Assembly (NCBI GenBank): GCA_003254925.1
Contig: QANZ01043286.1
Location: 65,891 to 129,890 of the forward strand
DNA length: 64,000 nt
Reading direction: 5' to 3'
From: Chamaecrista fasciculata
Taxonomy: Eukaryota; Streptophyta; Magnoliopsida; Fabales; Fabaceae
Part shown: piece after piece, positions 34,139 to 44,686 of the stretch
Layout: every line of letters begins with the position of its first letter
How positions within the stretch are numbered: position 1 is the stretch's first letter
Program-made: the position numbers and the translations under genes
The notes under the pieces: generated by a model
The model's database searches: none
The model's input: the letters and a program-made list of their open reading frames with translations, nothing else
What the model was told of the DNA's origin: nothing

Positions 34139-35354
34139 ATGGCGCCACCATGCAAGACAAAAGGAAAAGGTGTACAAGCAAATTGGACGGAGTTGATGGA
34201 CAAGATATTCCTGGAGATCTGTGTGGAGGAGCTGGTAGCTGGCAATCGACCCGGCCATTATTTCAATGATAGGGGCCAAAAAAACATTGCGGCAAAGTTC
34301 AAGCGGGCAACTTCATTGGACTGGACAGAACCACAATTCAGGAATAGGTGGGGCCGATTGAAAAGGGACTGGACAAAATGGAATGGACTTCTTTAAAGTA
34401 CTACTGGCGCTGGCTGGGATCCGATCACGAAGACCATCAGTGCAACCGACACTTGGTGGCAAGAAAAAATCGCGGTATTACACCACATGCTACTGCATAT
34501 GTTTAATTGGTACAACCGGTTTACTTGTTGCATTCAATAGTTTGTTTTTGTGTTACAAGAAGATCTGTCGATACAAAAGATGCATTACCAGACTCTGCCG
34601 TGCAAAGAACTAATGGACCAGTTGTTCTGTGACGTGGTGGCCACTGGAGAAGATGCAATGTGCCCAAACTCCGGTGTCGTGCCCTCCTTTGCGGGGGACT
34701 CAAGCGATAATGATGTAGGATCGCCGGAGCAGCCAAGACAAGTTGACGGGCTTGATGCTAATTCCAGCAGTAATGATGATCAGCCACAACCCCTTGATGC
34801 ATGTGGGGGCCCAAGCAATCGAGGTCGGGCAGGCCCAAGCAAACCAACAAAACCATCGCAGAAGAGGAAGGGGCCCAGAGACAAAAGTAGCAGAAGGACA
34901 AAGAGTAGCCGAAGTGACCGGGATGAGACTATCGCCCTTATGGCCGATCATATGGGTAACCTTGTCAGTCGTTTGGAAAGTGATAATCCTCGGTCAACAA
35001 CGACGGTGCAATCCATACGAGGTGAGATGAGGAAGAAAGCAATAGCTATGCTACGGAAGTTGCCCGACATGGATGCGGGGTCGGAGTTCTTCGGCCTCTG
35101 TTGTAACGCATTAACAGATCCGGTGGTGATGGATTGGTTCATTGACTTGGAGGATAGCCCTGAGGGTCAGCTTGCTTTCTTGAAAACAAAGGTTTGTCAA
35201 TTGCTTCATCTTATCGTTTGAAAACATGTACGCAATTTAATTGTTGTTTTTTGTTACTCTCAAAACCAAAGCGTATTAGTTGCATTTCACTATTAACTCA
35301 AACCAAATCGAACTCTAATTCATGTGTGTTATGCAGATCTACGGTAAGAATTAG
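34139..35354 (+). pseudogene. Myb/SANT-like DNA-binding gene, left arm (nonsense codon)
   Basis: This is the counterpart of the open gene at 46854-48069, with exons 34139-34474, 34559-35191 and 35337-35354. The N-terminal Myb/SANT-like domain (QANWTELMDKIFLEICVEEL ... FRNRWGRLKRDWTKW) is the accessory DNA-binding protein type needed by Harbinger transposases. Codon 86 is TAA where the right arm has TAC (Tyr). The exon-2 acceptor also differs by one base (ACAAG instead of ACAGG), which would shift the splice site. The copy therefore probably yields only a truncated domain. Confidence 0.8.
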
Positions 35355-35719
35355 GCATGGATGATGGCGGCTGCAACCGTGACGAGATGTTGGATCCATT
35401 CGACTTTAGGGTTGTAAAATATTTGTTGAAAACGGTTATGCCGTTTGTTAATTAGGTGGTGGATTTTTCGGTTATGATGTTGGATTCTAATGACGTTTGT
35501 TTATTGAAGAGTTTATGTATGTGTTGAGATTGCATTTCATTGATGTGTTAATAAGTATTTGTGATGGATTTGTTAATAAGTATTTGTGTTAAACCATTTG
35601 TTGAGATTGCATTTCAATGATGTGTCATGGTAAGATAATCGAACCGAAGTGTTCATTTATTACTTGTTAAACCATTTGTTGATATTGGAAAATGCATGTT
35701 CAAGTGTAGGTAATGAAGG

Positions 35720-36050
35720 AATTGTTGAGCATTTTGTAGTGAAGAAAGGTATGAACTAGTTAACTATGAACTAACATTGAATAGGATTTCAAGTTTGATG
35801 ATTTGTGAAAAACTGGATATTAACTGGTCCACCTTGAGGCATTTTGTAGTGATAAGAGGGATCAACTAGTTAACTATGAACTAGCATTTGATAAGATTTC
35901 AAGTTTGATGATTTGTGAAAAATTGGATATTATCTGGTCCACCTTGAGGCATTTTGTAGTGATAAGAGGGATCAACTAGTTAACTATGAACTAGCATTTG
36001 ATAGGATTTCAAGTTTGATGATTTGTGAAACCGGGGATATTAAGGTCTGC
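35720..36050. repeat. About 110-bp tandem repeat, three units, left arm
   Basis: Units share GCATTTTGTAGTGA, AACTAGTTAACTATGAACTA and GATTTCAAGTTTGATGATTT. The mirrored array in the right arm (44390-44690 with continuation after the LTR) also has three units. Confidence 0.75.
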
Positions 36051-36059
36051 CCTGAGGCA

Positions 36060-36460
36060 TCGTAAATTTGTCATGGCAACAATCGGTACACCGTTCCTCA
36101 GTATCGGTGCAGTATTCTTGAAATTTTTTTTGAACAAACAAAAGAGGCCATGAATTTTGGTGCACCAAATACTCAATAGGTCCACCGATTAGGCGCTGTC
36201 AATTCCACCCTATGTGAACAATCGGTGCACCGTTATTAAGTGTCGGTGCGCTGTTGATGAAGTTTATTATGAACAAACATAATAGGGCCTCAATTTCGGT
36301 GCACCAAATACTCAATCGGTCCACTGAAGATGCGTTGTGATATGAATATAAATGAAATCGGTCCACCGTTATAAAATTTGGCGTCCCATTCCTTCATTAT
36401 TGTACATCTAATTGTCAGCAATCGGTGCACCGTTCCTCAGTATCGGTGCGCCATTCATGA
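36060..36460. promoter_or_regulatory. GGTGCACC-type site array upstream of the left transposase
   Basis: At least ten sites related to ATCGGTGCACCGAT occur here, including perfect ATCGGTGCACCG at about 36209 and 36421 and variants with GGTCCACC, GGTACACC and GGTGCGCC. The array separates the Myb gene from the transposase gene. Mirror: 43975-44360. Confidence 0.6.
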
Positions 36461-36530
36461 AGTTTATGATGATAAACATAAGAGTCCCTGAAATTTGCTA
36501 ATCAGAAATTTGCTCTTAACTCCACACTTG

Positions 36531-37000
36531 CATTTGTAGCACATCATGCACATGTCCAATCATACAAGACTCTACACTATGCATTTTTTTGTCATCATGC
36601 ATATCTCCATTATTTCAATACTCCACACTTGCATTTGTACTACATCATGCACATGTCCAATCATACAAGACTCTACACTTGCATTTGATACAAGACTCTA
36701 CACTTGCATTTGTACTACATCATGCATATGTCCATCATACAAGACTCTACACTTGCATTTCTACTATATCATGCATATGTCCATCACACAAGACTCTACA
36801 CTTGCATTTGTACTACATCATGCATATGTCCATCATACAAGACTTTACACTTGCATTTGTACTACATCATGCACATGTCCAATCACACAACACTCTACAC
36901 TTGCATTTGACACAAGACTATACACTACTATGCACTTGTAGTACATCATGCACATGTCCATCATACAAGACTCCACCCTATGCATTTGCACTACATCATG
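36531..37000. repeat. About 49-bp tandem array upstream of the left transposase
   Basis: Units read ACAAGACTCTACACTTGCAT then TTGTACTACATCATGCATATGTCCATCAT, with small insertions. About nine units are present; the right arm (43330-43920) has more. The array lies directly upstream of a TATA box. Translating it gives similar peptides in all frames, a mark of tandem repeats rather than coding DNA. Confidence 0.8.
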
Positions 37001-37010
37001 CATATGTCCC

Positions 37011-37018
37011 TATATATA
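37011..37018 (+). promoter_or_regulatory. TATA box of the left transposase gene
   Basis: TATATATA lies 104 bases upstream of the ATG at 37122, right after the tandem array. Confidence 0.55.
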
Positions 37019-37121
37019 CATCTTCACATTGACAAACTCATGAAAACTCATCTCCTTACTAACCCTTCAAAATTCTTCAAAATCCTTGAAAAACCTTCTT
37101 CAAAAAATTTACAAGTATTTA

Positions 37122-38319
37122 ATGTCAATCCTTGAAAATCCCACAGTTAGATGCATTGTCACTGCAGTTGCAGCTGGAGCGTCTGAAGTCACTGTCGCCG
37201 AGCTCCAAGATGATGCAGATCAGGAAGCGCATTCTCCACCTAGGCCACACCGTAACCCATGGCTGCCAGGTCGGACTTATGTGACTTATCTACTCGGACG
37301 CCCTGATAGTGTCTTCTTCAATCGGATGCGCATGGAGAAGAGTGTTTTTCTACGCCTTTGTAGAACGTTGTCAGAAGAACATGGGTTGCAGGGAAGCAGT
37401 CGAGTATCCGTTCAAGAGGCCGTTGCAATCTTCTTATTCATAGTGGGTGGTGGGAAGACAAATAGAGATGCTCAAGATAGATTCGAGCATTCCGGCGACA
37501 CCATAAGTCGATATTTCAGTAAGGTGTTGATGTCGCTGCTTAGTTTGGCTACAGTAAATGTACGTGGACGGCGTCGAATGATGCGCGAAACCCACCCGAA
37601 GATAGTCAATGATAGAAGGTATTTTCCGTTTTTTAGGGATGCTGTTGGCGCCATCGACGGAACCCATATCCCATGTATTGTGCCCACGTCGCAGCAAATA
37701 AAATACATAGGCCGAAAAGGGGAGCCCAACAGTGAACGTGTTAGCCGTATGCGATTGGGACATGCGGTTCACGTGGGACCACGTAGGTTGGGAGGGGACA
37801 ACACACGACGCGAGCATGTTCAATACGGCGTTGGCAAGGCCTAGCTTGAAGTTCCCAATCCCCCCGGATGGCAAGTACTACTTGCTTGATTCGGGCTTTC
37901 CTTTCATGAAAGGATTTATTACGCCGTATAGACGCACTCGTTACCATCTCGCGGACTACCGTCGACACTTCACATTCGCCAAGGGGGAGGAGAAGTTCAA
38001 TTATCTACATTCTAGCTTGCGCAGCACTATTGAACGTGCGTTTGGAGTGTTAAAGCAAAAGTTTAAAATCTTGCGGCTACCGCAACCATATTCATATAGC
38101 AAGCAAGTCGGGATAGTTGTTGCTACATTGGCGTTGCACAATTTCATCCGTGAACACATGGTGCACGATGAAGACTTCATACGCTATTCACAGGATGACT
38201 TTGATGGGATCGACGACAACGACGACGATAACGAAGAAATTGTCCCCGATTCCTCCACTGTCGACGAGGCACGGAATGAAATTCGGGATGAAATTGTGCG
38301 CTTGTGGCGGCCGCACTGA
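37122..38319 (+). pseudogene. PIF/Harbinger transposase, left arm (frameshifted)
   Basis: The text is nearly identical to the open right-arm gene (42009-43205). An extra A at about 37714-37717 shifts the frame between IKYIGRK and the region of the second catalytic aspartate, so the reading continues in another frame to the usual stop at 38319. The first aspartate (AIDGTHIPC) and the glutamate (STIERAFGVLKQKF) are each present in their own frame. As read, the protein would lack the second half of the DDE core and be inactive. Confidence 0.88.
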
Positions 38320-38464
38320 ACCTCTTTCCTTACTATGATCTCCAAGTTTGTTAGATGAATTAATTTCCTACATGTACTTGTGATTTATCAATGACTGATT
38401 GGTGTAATGAGTTAATGTTGATCTCTCAATTTCCACCGATAAAGAGTGAAATAAATTTACTATG

Positions 38465-38835
38465 GCGAAAATCGATACACCAATTAGTCAATCGGTCCAC
38501 CGATTACGCGCTGGAAATTCCCTCTATGAACAATCGGTGCACCAAATAGTCAATCGGGCCACCGATTACGCGCTGAAAATTCCCTCTATGAACAATCGAT
38601 GCACCAAATAGTCAATCGGTGCACCGATAACGCGCTGGAAATTCCCTCCATTAACAATCGGTGCACCAAATAGTCAATCGGTGCACCGATTACGCGCTGG
38701 AAATTCACTCCATGAACAATCGGTGCACCAAATAGTCAATCGGTGCACCGATTACGCGCTGGAAATTCCCTCTTTGAACAGTCGGTGCACCAAATACTCA
38801 ATCGGTGCACCGATGCTGCGCTGTGAATCAATTTA
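38465..38835. repeat. 62-bp tandem array built on GGTGCACC palindromes, left arm
   Basis: The unit is AATCGGTGCACCAAATAGTC, then AATCGGTGCACCGATTACGC, then GCTGGAAATTCCCTCTATGAAC. About six units are present here against about four in the right arm (41636-41870). The array ends some 50 bases before a TATA box serving the third gene. Confidence 0.85.
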
Positions 38836-38885
38836 AATGAAATCGGTCCGCCGATCTTACAATTCAGCGCACCGAATGTCAGGCC

Positions 38886-38893
38886 TATATAAG
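38886..38893 (+). promoter_or_regulatory. TATA box of the left third gene
   Basis: TATATAAG lies about 137 bases upstream of the ATG at 39023 and about 15 bases after the last site-like motif (GCGCACCGAATG). The mirror copy at 41569-41576 is conserved. Confidence 0.65.
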
Positions 38894-39022
38894 CATGTGG
38901 GTGCCATTCATTCATTATTTTAACCTACATCTTATTTTCAGCGTTCCAACTCCTCTAGCGCTAAATTCTCTACAAACCCTAACGTGAATCTCCAAACCCA
39001 AACGCACATTTCTCCTTCAAGG

Positions 39023-40452
39023 ATGTCTTCTTCAACAGTCCGACGTTCGAAGAATGCACAAAACGCACCGGGTACTTCATCTTCACATGGTCGCCGTTCA
39101 AAAAATGCTCAAAACGCGCCGATGGGTGCTTCTTCACGAGGGGGTCCGTCGCGCGCGACTTCACTGGCCATCAGAGAACATTATGCTAGCCGGAACGTTC
39201 TCGAATGCCGGTATGTCGATTTCACTTTCTTTGATCAACATCTGCCACAATGTTCACAGAGTCTAAGGGCTGCAAGTTTGGACACAATGGTCGGAAATAC
39301 GTCCAAATTTTGTCCTCAGGTAGTTAGATGTTTTTATTCCAATATGAGGTATAGTAGTAAAGATAATACCATTCTTTCAAATGTTAGGGGTGTAAATGTT
39401 AGTATAGATAAGAATAAGTTGGGCGCTTGGTTCAATTTGCCCTGTAATGGTGTAAAGCTTGATTCAAAATCACTTAGCAAGATCCCAAACTACAACAAAC
39501 AAGCTATTGAGAAACATCTAATGGAATCTCCTGACCATGTTGGGAAGGTGATTGTTTCAAGCATGTCTTTAGAATATAAGATGTTGATGCATGTAATTGT
39601 GTATTGCATAACGCATAAGTCAGGCAGCCACACCAGCCCCAATGAAGTTGAGTGTTATCTGATGCACTGTTTGTTGGAGGGTATTGAGGTCAACATACCC
39701 TATTTGGTCATCCGTAGAATGGGCAAGTGTTGCCAAAAAGAAGGAACACCACTCCCGTATGCCTCCCTGCTCACAAGAATTTTGCAGTTCCACAATATTT
39801 CCCCTTTCGATATTGAGAAAGATACCCCCAAAGCAGTTGATCAAGTAAGCATTGCAAGGATGGGACACTGGTTGTTGAACAATGAGTGGACATCTAGGCA
39901 TGGTACGATATCGTTTAATCTTTTACATGCATATAAATTGACATCCTTTTAACCATGGACTTTCACATGTAATTTGGTTCTTATTTACCTTCTCCCTTTT
40001 AAATGAATGTAAAGAGAAATTTGTTCTCCGTCATCCTGATTTGTATAGGGTCAAAGCCCTATCATGCTTAATCATTTTGTTATGCTTAATCATTTGGTTA
40101 GTTAACGATGTATTATTTGCATATGTCAGAAATACGTGTCCCACAACCTGCCGGGGAAGATGACAACCGTCAAGGAGGGGGAGATCACCCGATGGACCAG
40201 CCCTCTATCCCGCAATCATTGCAACCTTTTCTTGAAGCGATGGAGAAGTGGCTGGGAGACCAGATTGCAGGGTTCGGAGACTATATGGCAGGGTTGGAGC
40301 AGAGACTGCTCCAACGCTTGGACGGGATGAACGCGCACATAGAAGAAGTCAGATTGCAGGTCAAAGACCTCGACGACCATGTTCAAGCGTACGCCCACGA
40401 CGCTATAAAAATCAGGATGACGGAGAACAAATTTCTCTTTACATTCATTTAA
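39023..40452 (+). CDS. Third Harbinger gene: 'putative plant transposon protein'-like, left arm
   Basis: The first exon from the ATG at 39023 reads a Ser/Arg-rich, NLS-like start (STVRRSKNAQ, repeated SHGRRSKNAQ), then YVDFTFFDQHLPQ, VVRCFYSNMRYSSKDNTILS, VRGVNVSIDKNKLGAWFNLP and MLMHVIVYCITHKSGSHTSP. This resembles the plant family named 'putative plant transposon protein'. Unspliced it ends at 39952 (309 aa). A likely intron (GT at 39903, AG at 40128-40129) would add a Pro/Gln-rich, coiled-coil end (FLEAMEKWLGDQIAGFGDYM, then QRLLQRLDGMNAHIEEVRLQ), about 400 aa in all. The last 14 codons lie in the inverted right arm, so the true 3' end was lost at the palindrome centre. Its function is unknown; the position after the transposase suggests an accessory role. 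Confidence 0.65.
40043..40408. other. Palindrome spacer (single-copy centre)
   Basis: This 366-bp stretch is the only part of the giant element present once. It contains most of the coiled-coil exon of the third gene on the plus strand. At the edges, CCTATAC (minus strand of 40043-40049) and GCTATAA (40402-40408) match in TATA plus a C, so the switch point shows a short shared CTATA next to AAATCAGG. Confidence 0.8.
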
Positions 40453-40498
40453 AAGGGAGAAGGTAAATAAGAACCAAATTACATGTGAAAGTCCATAG

Positions 40499-41428
40499 CT
40501 AAAAGGATGTCAATTTATATGCATGTAAAAGATTAAACGGTATCGTACCATGCCTAGATGTCCACTCATTGTTCAACAACCAGTGTCCCATCCTTGCAAT
40601 GCTTACTTGATCAACTGCTTTGGGGGTATCTTCCTCAACATCGAAAGGGGAAATATTGTGGAACTGCAAAATTCTTGTGAGCAGGGAGGCATACGGGAGT
40701 GGTATTCCTTCTTTTTGGCAACACTTGCCCATTCTACGGATGACCAAATAGGGTATGTTGACCTCAATACCCTCCAACAAACAGTGCATCAGATAACACT
40801 CAACTTCATTGGGGCTGGTGTGGCTGCCTGACTTATGCGTTATGCAATACACAATTACATGCATCAACATCTTATATTCTAAAGACATGCTTGAAACAAT
40901 CACCTTCCCAACATGGTCAGGAGATTCCATTAGATGTTTCTCAATAGCTTGTTTGTTGTAGTTTGGGATCTTGCTAAGTGATTTTGAATCAAGCTTTACA
41001 CCATTACAGGGCAAATTGAACCAAGCGCCCAACTTATTCTCATCTATACTAACATTTACACCCCTAACATTTGAAAGAATGGTATTATCTTTACTACTAT
41101 ACCTCATATTGGAATAAAAACATCTAACTACCTGAGGACAAAATTTGGACGTATTTCCGACCATTGTGTCCAAACTTGCAGCCCTCAGACTCTGTGAACA
41201 TTGTGGCAGATGTTGATCAAAGAAAGTGAAATCGACATACCGGCATTCGAGAACGTTCCGGCTAGCATAATGTTCACTGATGGCCAGTGAAGTCGCGCGC
41301 GACGGACCCCCTCGTGAAGAAGCACCCATCGGCGCGTTTTGAGCATTTTTTGAACGGCGGCCATGTGAAGATGAAGCACCCGGTGCGTTTTGTGCATTCT
41401 TCGAACGTCGGACTGTTGAAGAAGACAT
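40499..41428 (-). CDS. Third Harbinger gene, right arm (first exon only)
   Basis: An open frame of 309 codons from the ATG at 41428 differs from the left copy at only a few residues. The GT donor and intron start are preserved, but the intron runs into the spacer in the opposite orientation, so the coiled-coil exon is absent for this copy. It could only give the unspliced or readthrough form ending HAYKLTSF. The upstream TATA box is at 41569-41576. Confidence 0.6.
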   Translation of the reverse strand: MSSSTVRRSKNAQNAPGASSSHGRRSKNAQNAPMGASSRGGPSRATSLAISEHYASRNVLECRYVDFTFFDQHLPQCSQSLRAASLDTMVGNTSKFCPQVVRCFYSNMRYSSKDNTILSNVRGVNVSIDENKLGAWFNLPCNGVKLDSKSLSKIPNYNKQAIEKHLMESPDHVGKVIVSSMSLEYKMLMHVIVYCITHKSGSHTSPNEVECYLMHCLLEGIEVNIPYLVIRRMGKCCQKEGIPLPYASLLTRILQFHNISPFDVEEDTPKAVDQVSIARMGHWLLNNEWTSRHGTIPFNLLHAYKLTSF

Positions 41429-41568
41429 CCTTGAAGGAGAAATGTGCGTTTGGGTTTGGAGATTCACGTTAGGGTTTGTAGAGAATTTGGCGCTAGAGGA
41501 GTTGGAACGCTGAAAATTAGATGTAGGTTAAAATAATGAATGAATGGCACGCCACATGCTTATATAGG

Positions 41569-41576
41569 CCCGACAT
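41569..41576 (-). promoter_or_regulatory. TATA box of the right third gene
   Basis: TATATAAG on the minus strand lies about 141 bases upstream of the ATG at 41428, mirrored from the left arm. Confidence 0.6.
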
Positions 41577-41635
41577 TCGGTGCGCCGAATTGTAAGATCG
41601 GCGGACCGATTTCATTTAAATTGATTCACAGCGCA

Positions 41636-41870
41636 GCATCGGTGCACCGATTGAGTATTTGGTGCACCGACTGTTCAAAGAGGGAATTTCCAGCGCGTAA
41701 TCGGTGCACCGATTGACTATTTGGTGCACCGATTGTTCATGGAGGGAATTTCCAGCGCGTTATCGGTGCACCGATTGACTATTTGGTGCACCGATTGTTC
41801 ATAGAGGGAATTTCCAGCGCGTAATCGGTGGACCGATTGACTAATTGGTGTACCGATTTTCGCCATAGTA
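41636..41870. repeat. 62-bp GGTGCACC tandem array, right arm
   Basis: This is the mirror of 38465-38835 with about four units instead of six. The outermost unit has the variants GGTGGACC and GGTGTACC. Confidence 0.85.
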
Positions 41871-42008
41871 AATTTATTTCACTCTTTATCGGTGGAAATT
41901 GAGAGATCAACATTAACTCATTACACCAATCAGTCATTGATCAATCACAAGTACATGTAGGAAATTAATTCATCTAACAAACTTGGAGATCATAGTAAGG
42001 AAAGAGGT

Positions 42009-43205
42009 TCATTGCGGCCGCCACAAGCGCACAATTTCATCCCGAATTTCATTCCGTGCCTCGTCGACGGTGGAGGAATTGGGGACAATTTCTTCGTTAT
42101 CGTCGTCGTTGTCGTCGATCCCATCAAAGTCATCCTGTGAATAGTGTATGAAGTCTTCATCGTGCACCATGTGTTCACGGATGAAATTGTGCAACGCCAA
42201 TGTAGCAACAACTATCCCGACTTGCTTGCTATATGAATATGGTTGCGGTAGCCGCAAGATTTTAAACTTTTGCTTTAACACTCTAAACGCACGTTCAATA
42301 GTGCTGCGCAAGCTAGAATGTAGATAATTGAACTTCTCCTCCCCATTGGCGAATGTGAAGCGTCGACGGTAGTCCGCGAGATGGTAACGAGTGCGTCTAT
42401 ACGGCGTAATAAATCCTTTCATGAAAGGAAAGCCCGAATCAAGCAAGTAGTACTTGCCATCCGGGGGGATTGGGAACTTCAAGCTAGGCCTTGCCAACGC
42501 CGTATTGAACATGCGCGCGTCGTGTGTTGTCCCCTCCCAACCTGCGTGGGCCCACGTGAACCGCATGTCCCAATCGCATACGGCTAACACGTTCATTGTT
42601 TGGCTCCCCTTTCGGCCTATATATTTTATTTGCTGCGACGTGGGCACAATACATGGGATATGGGTTCCGTCGATGGCGCCAACATCATCCCTAAAAAACG
42701 GAAAATACCTTCTATCATTGACTATCTTCGGGTGGGTTTCGCGCATCATTCGACGCCGTCCACGTACATTAACTGTAGCCAAACTAAGCAGCGACATCAA
42801 CACCTTACTGAAATATCGACTTATGGTGTCGCCGGAATGCTCGAATCTATCTTGAGCATCTCTATTTGTCTTCCCACCACCCACCATGAATAAGAAGATT
42901 GCAACGGCCTCTTGAACGGATACTCGACTGCTTCCCTGCAACCCATGTTCTTCTGACAACGTTCTACAAAGGCGTAGAAAAACACTATTCTCCATGCGCA
43001 TCCGATTGAAGAAGACACTATCAGGGCGTCCGAGTAGATAAGTCACATAAGTCCGACCTGACAGCCATGGGTTACGGTGTGGCCTAGGTGGAGAATGCGC
43101 TTCCCGATCTGCATCATCTTGGAGCTCGGCGACAATGACTGCAGACGCTCTAGCTGCAACTGCAGTGACAATGCATCTAACTGTGGGATTTTCAAGGATT
43201 GACAT
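42009..43205 (-). CDS. PIF/Harbinger DDE transposase, right arm (open)
   Basis: The open frame of 398 residues runs from the ATG at 43205. A helix-turn-helix-like region (about 96-135, SVQEAVAIFLFMVGGGKTNR ... DTISRYFSKVL) precedes the DDE_4-type nuclease core. The first Asp is at 179 in GAIDGTHIPC, the second lies in CDWDMRFTWAHAGWEGTTHD (210-229), and Glu304 is in STIERAFRVLKQKF. The C-terminus is acidic (DDFDGIDDNDDDNEE). Length and motif order match plant PIF/Harbinger transposases, which cut and paste elements with TWA target duplications and need a Myb-like partner, here encoded next door. It has no stops or frameshifts, so it may be active. Confidence 0.92.
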   Translation of the reverse strand: MSILENPTVRCIVTAVAARASAVIVAELQDDADREAHSPPRPHRNPWLSGRTYVTYLLGRPDSVFFNRMRMENSVFLRLCRTLSEEHGLQGSSRVSVQEAVAIFLFMVGGGKTNRDAQDRFEHSGDTISRYFSKVLMSLLSLATVNVRGRRRMMRETHPKIVNDRRYFPFFRDDVGAIDGTHIPCIVPTSQQIKYIGRKGSQTMNVLAVCDWDMRFTWAHAGWEGTTHDARMFNTALARPSLKFPIPPDGKYYLLDSGFPFMKGFITPYRRTRYHLADYRRRFTFANGEEKFNYLHSSLRSTIERAFRVLKQKFKILRLPQPYSYSKQVGIVVATLALHNFIREHMVHDEDFIHYSQDDFDGIDDNDDDNEEIVPNSSTVDEARNEIRDEIVRLWRPQ

Positions 43206-43318
43206 TATATACTTGTAAATTTTTTGAAGAAGGCTTTTCAAGGATTTTGAAGAATTTTGAAGGATTTTGAAGGGTTAATAAGGAGATGAGTTTTCATGAG
43301 TTTGTCAATGTGAAGATG

Positions 43319-43326
43319 TATATATA
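43319..43326 (-). promoter_or_regulatory. TATA box of the right transposase gene
   Basis: TATATATA lies 114 bases upstream of the ATG at 43205, next to the tandem array. Confidence 0.55.
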
Positions 43327-43329
43327 GGG

Positions 43330-43920
43330 ACATATGCATGATGTAGTGCAAATGCATAGGGTGGAGTCTTGTATGATGGACATGTGCATGATGTACTACA
43401 AGTGCATAGTAGTGTATAGTCTTGTGTCAAATGCAAGTGTAGAGTGTTGTGTGATTGGACATGTGCATGATGTAGTAGAAATGCAAGTGTAGAGTCTTGT
43501 ATGATGGACATATGCATGATGTAGTACAAATGCAAGTGTAAAGTCTTGTATGATGGACATATGCATGATGTAGTACAAATGCAAGTGTAATGTCTTGTAT
43601 GATGGACATATGCATGATGTAGTACAAATGCAAGTGTAGAGTCTTGTATGATGGACATATGCATGATATAGTAGAAATTCAAGTGTAGAGTCTTGTATGA
43701 TGGACATATGCATGATGTAGTACAAATGCAAGTGTAGAGTCTTGTATCAAATGCAAGTGTAGAGTCTTGTATGATTGGACATGTGCATGATGTAGTACAA
43801 ATGCAAGTGTGGAGTATTGAAATAATGGAGATATGCATGATGACAAAAAAATGCATAGTGTAGAGTCTTGTATGATTGGATATGTGCATGATGTGCTACA
43901 AATGCAAGTGTGGAGTTAAG
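43330..43920. repeat. About 49-bp tandem array, right arm
   Basis: This is the mirror of 36531-37000, longer by about two units. The open frames of up to 194 codons across it are a by-product of the stop-free repeat. Confidence 0.8.
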
Positions 43921-43974
43921 AGCAAATTTCTGATTAGCAAATTTCAGGGACTCTTATGTTTATTCATCATAAAC

Positions 43975-44360
43975 TTCATGAATGGCGCACCGATACTGAG
44001 GAACGGTGCACCGATTGCTGACAATTAGATGTACAATAATGAAGGAATGGGACGCCAAATTTTATAACGGTGGACCGATTTCATTTATATTCATATCACA
44101 GCGCATCTTCAGTGGACCGATTGAGTATTTGGTGCACCGAAATTGAGGCCCTATTATGTTTGTTCATAATAAACTTCATCAACAGCGCACCGACACTGAA
44201 TAACGGTGCACCGATTGTTCACATAGGGTGGAATTGACAGCGCCTAATCGGTGGACCTATTGAGTATTTGGTGCACCGAAATTCATGGCCTCTTTTGTTT
44301 GTTCAAAAAAAATTTCAAGAATACCGCACCGATACTGAGGAACAGTGTACCGATTGTTGC
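43975..44360. promoter_or_regulatory. GGTGCACC-type site array, right arm
   Basis: This is the mirror of 36060-36460 with the same site order and a few base changes. Confidence 0.6.
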
Positions 44361-44686
44361 CATGACAAATTTACGATGCCTCAGGGCAGACCTTAATATC
44401 CCCGGTTTCACAAATCATCAAACTTGAAATCCTATCAAATGCTAGTTTATAGTTAACTAGTTAATCCCTCTTATCACTACAAAATGCCAAGGTGGACCAG
44501 ATAATATTCAATTTTTCACAAATCATCAAACTTGAAATCCTATCAAATACTAGTTTATAGTTAACTAGTTGATCCCTCTTATTACTACAAAATGCCTCAA
44601 GGTGGACCAGTTAATATCCAATTTTTCACAAATCATCAAACTTGAAATCCTATCCAATGTTAGTTCATAGTTAACTAGTTCATACC

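Noticed and set aside
36546-37032. Open frames of up to 147 codons in the 49-bp array (and up to 194 codons at 43305-43889)
   Set aside because: Similar peptides appear in several overlapping frames of the same tandem repeat, and frame lengths follow unit number. There is no codon-level constraint.
38465-38835. Regular 62-bp repeats resembling a CRISPR array
   Set aside because: There are no unique spacers, the units are head-to-tail repeats, the DNA is a plant transposon, and no cas genes exist.
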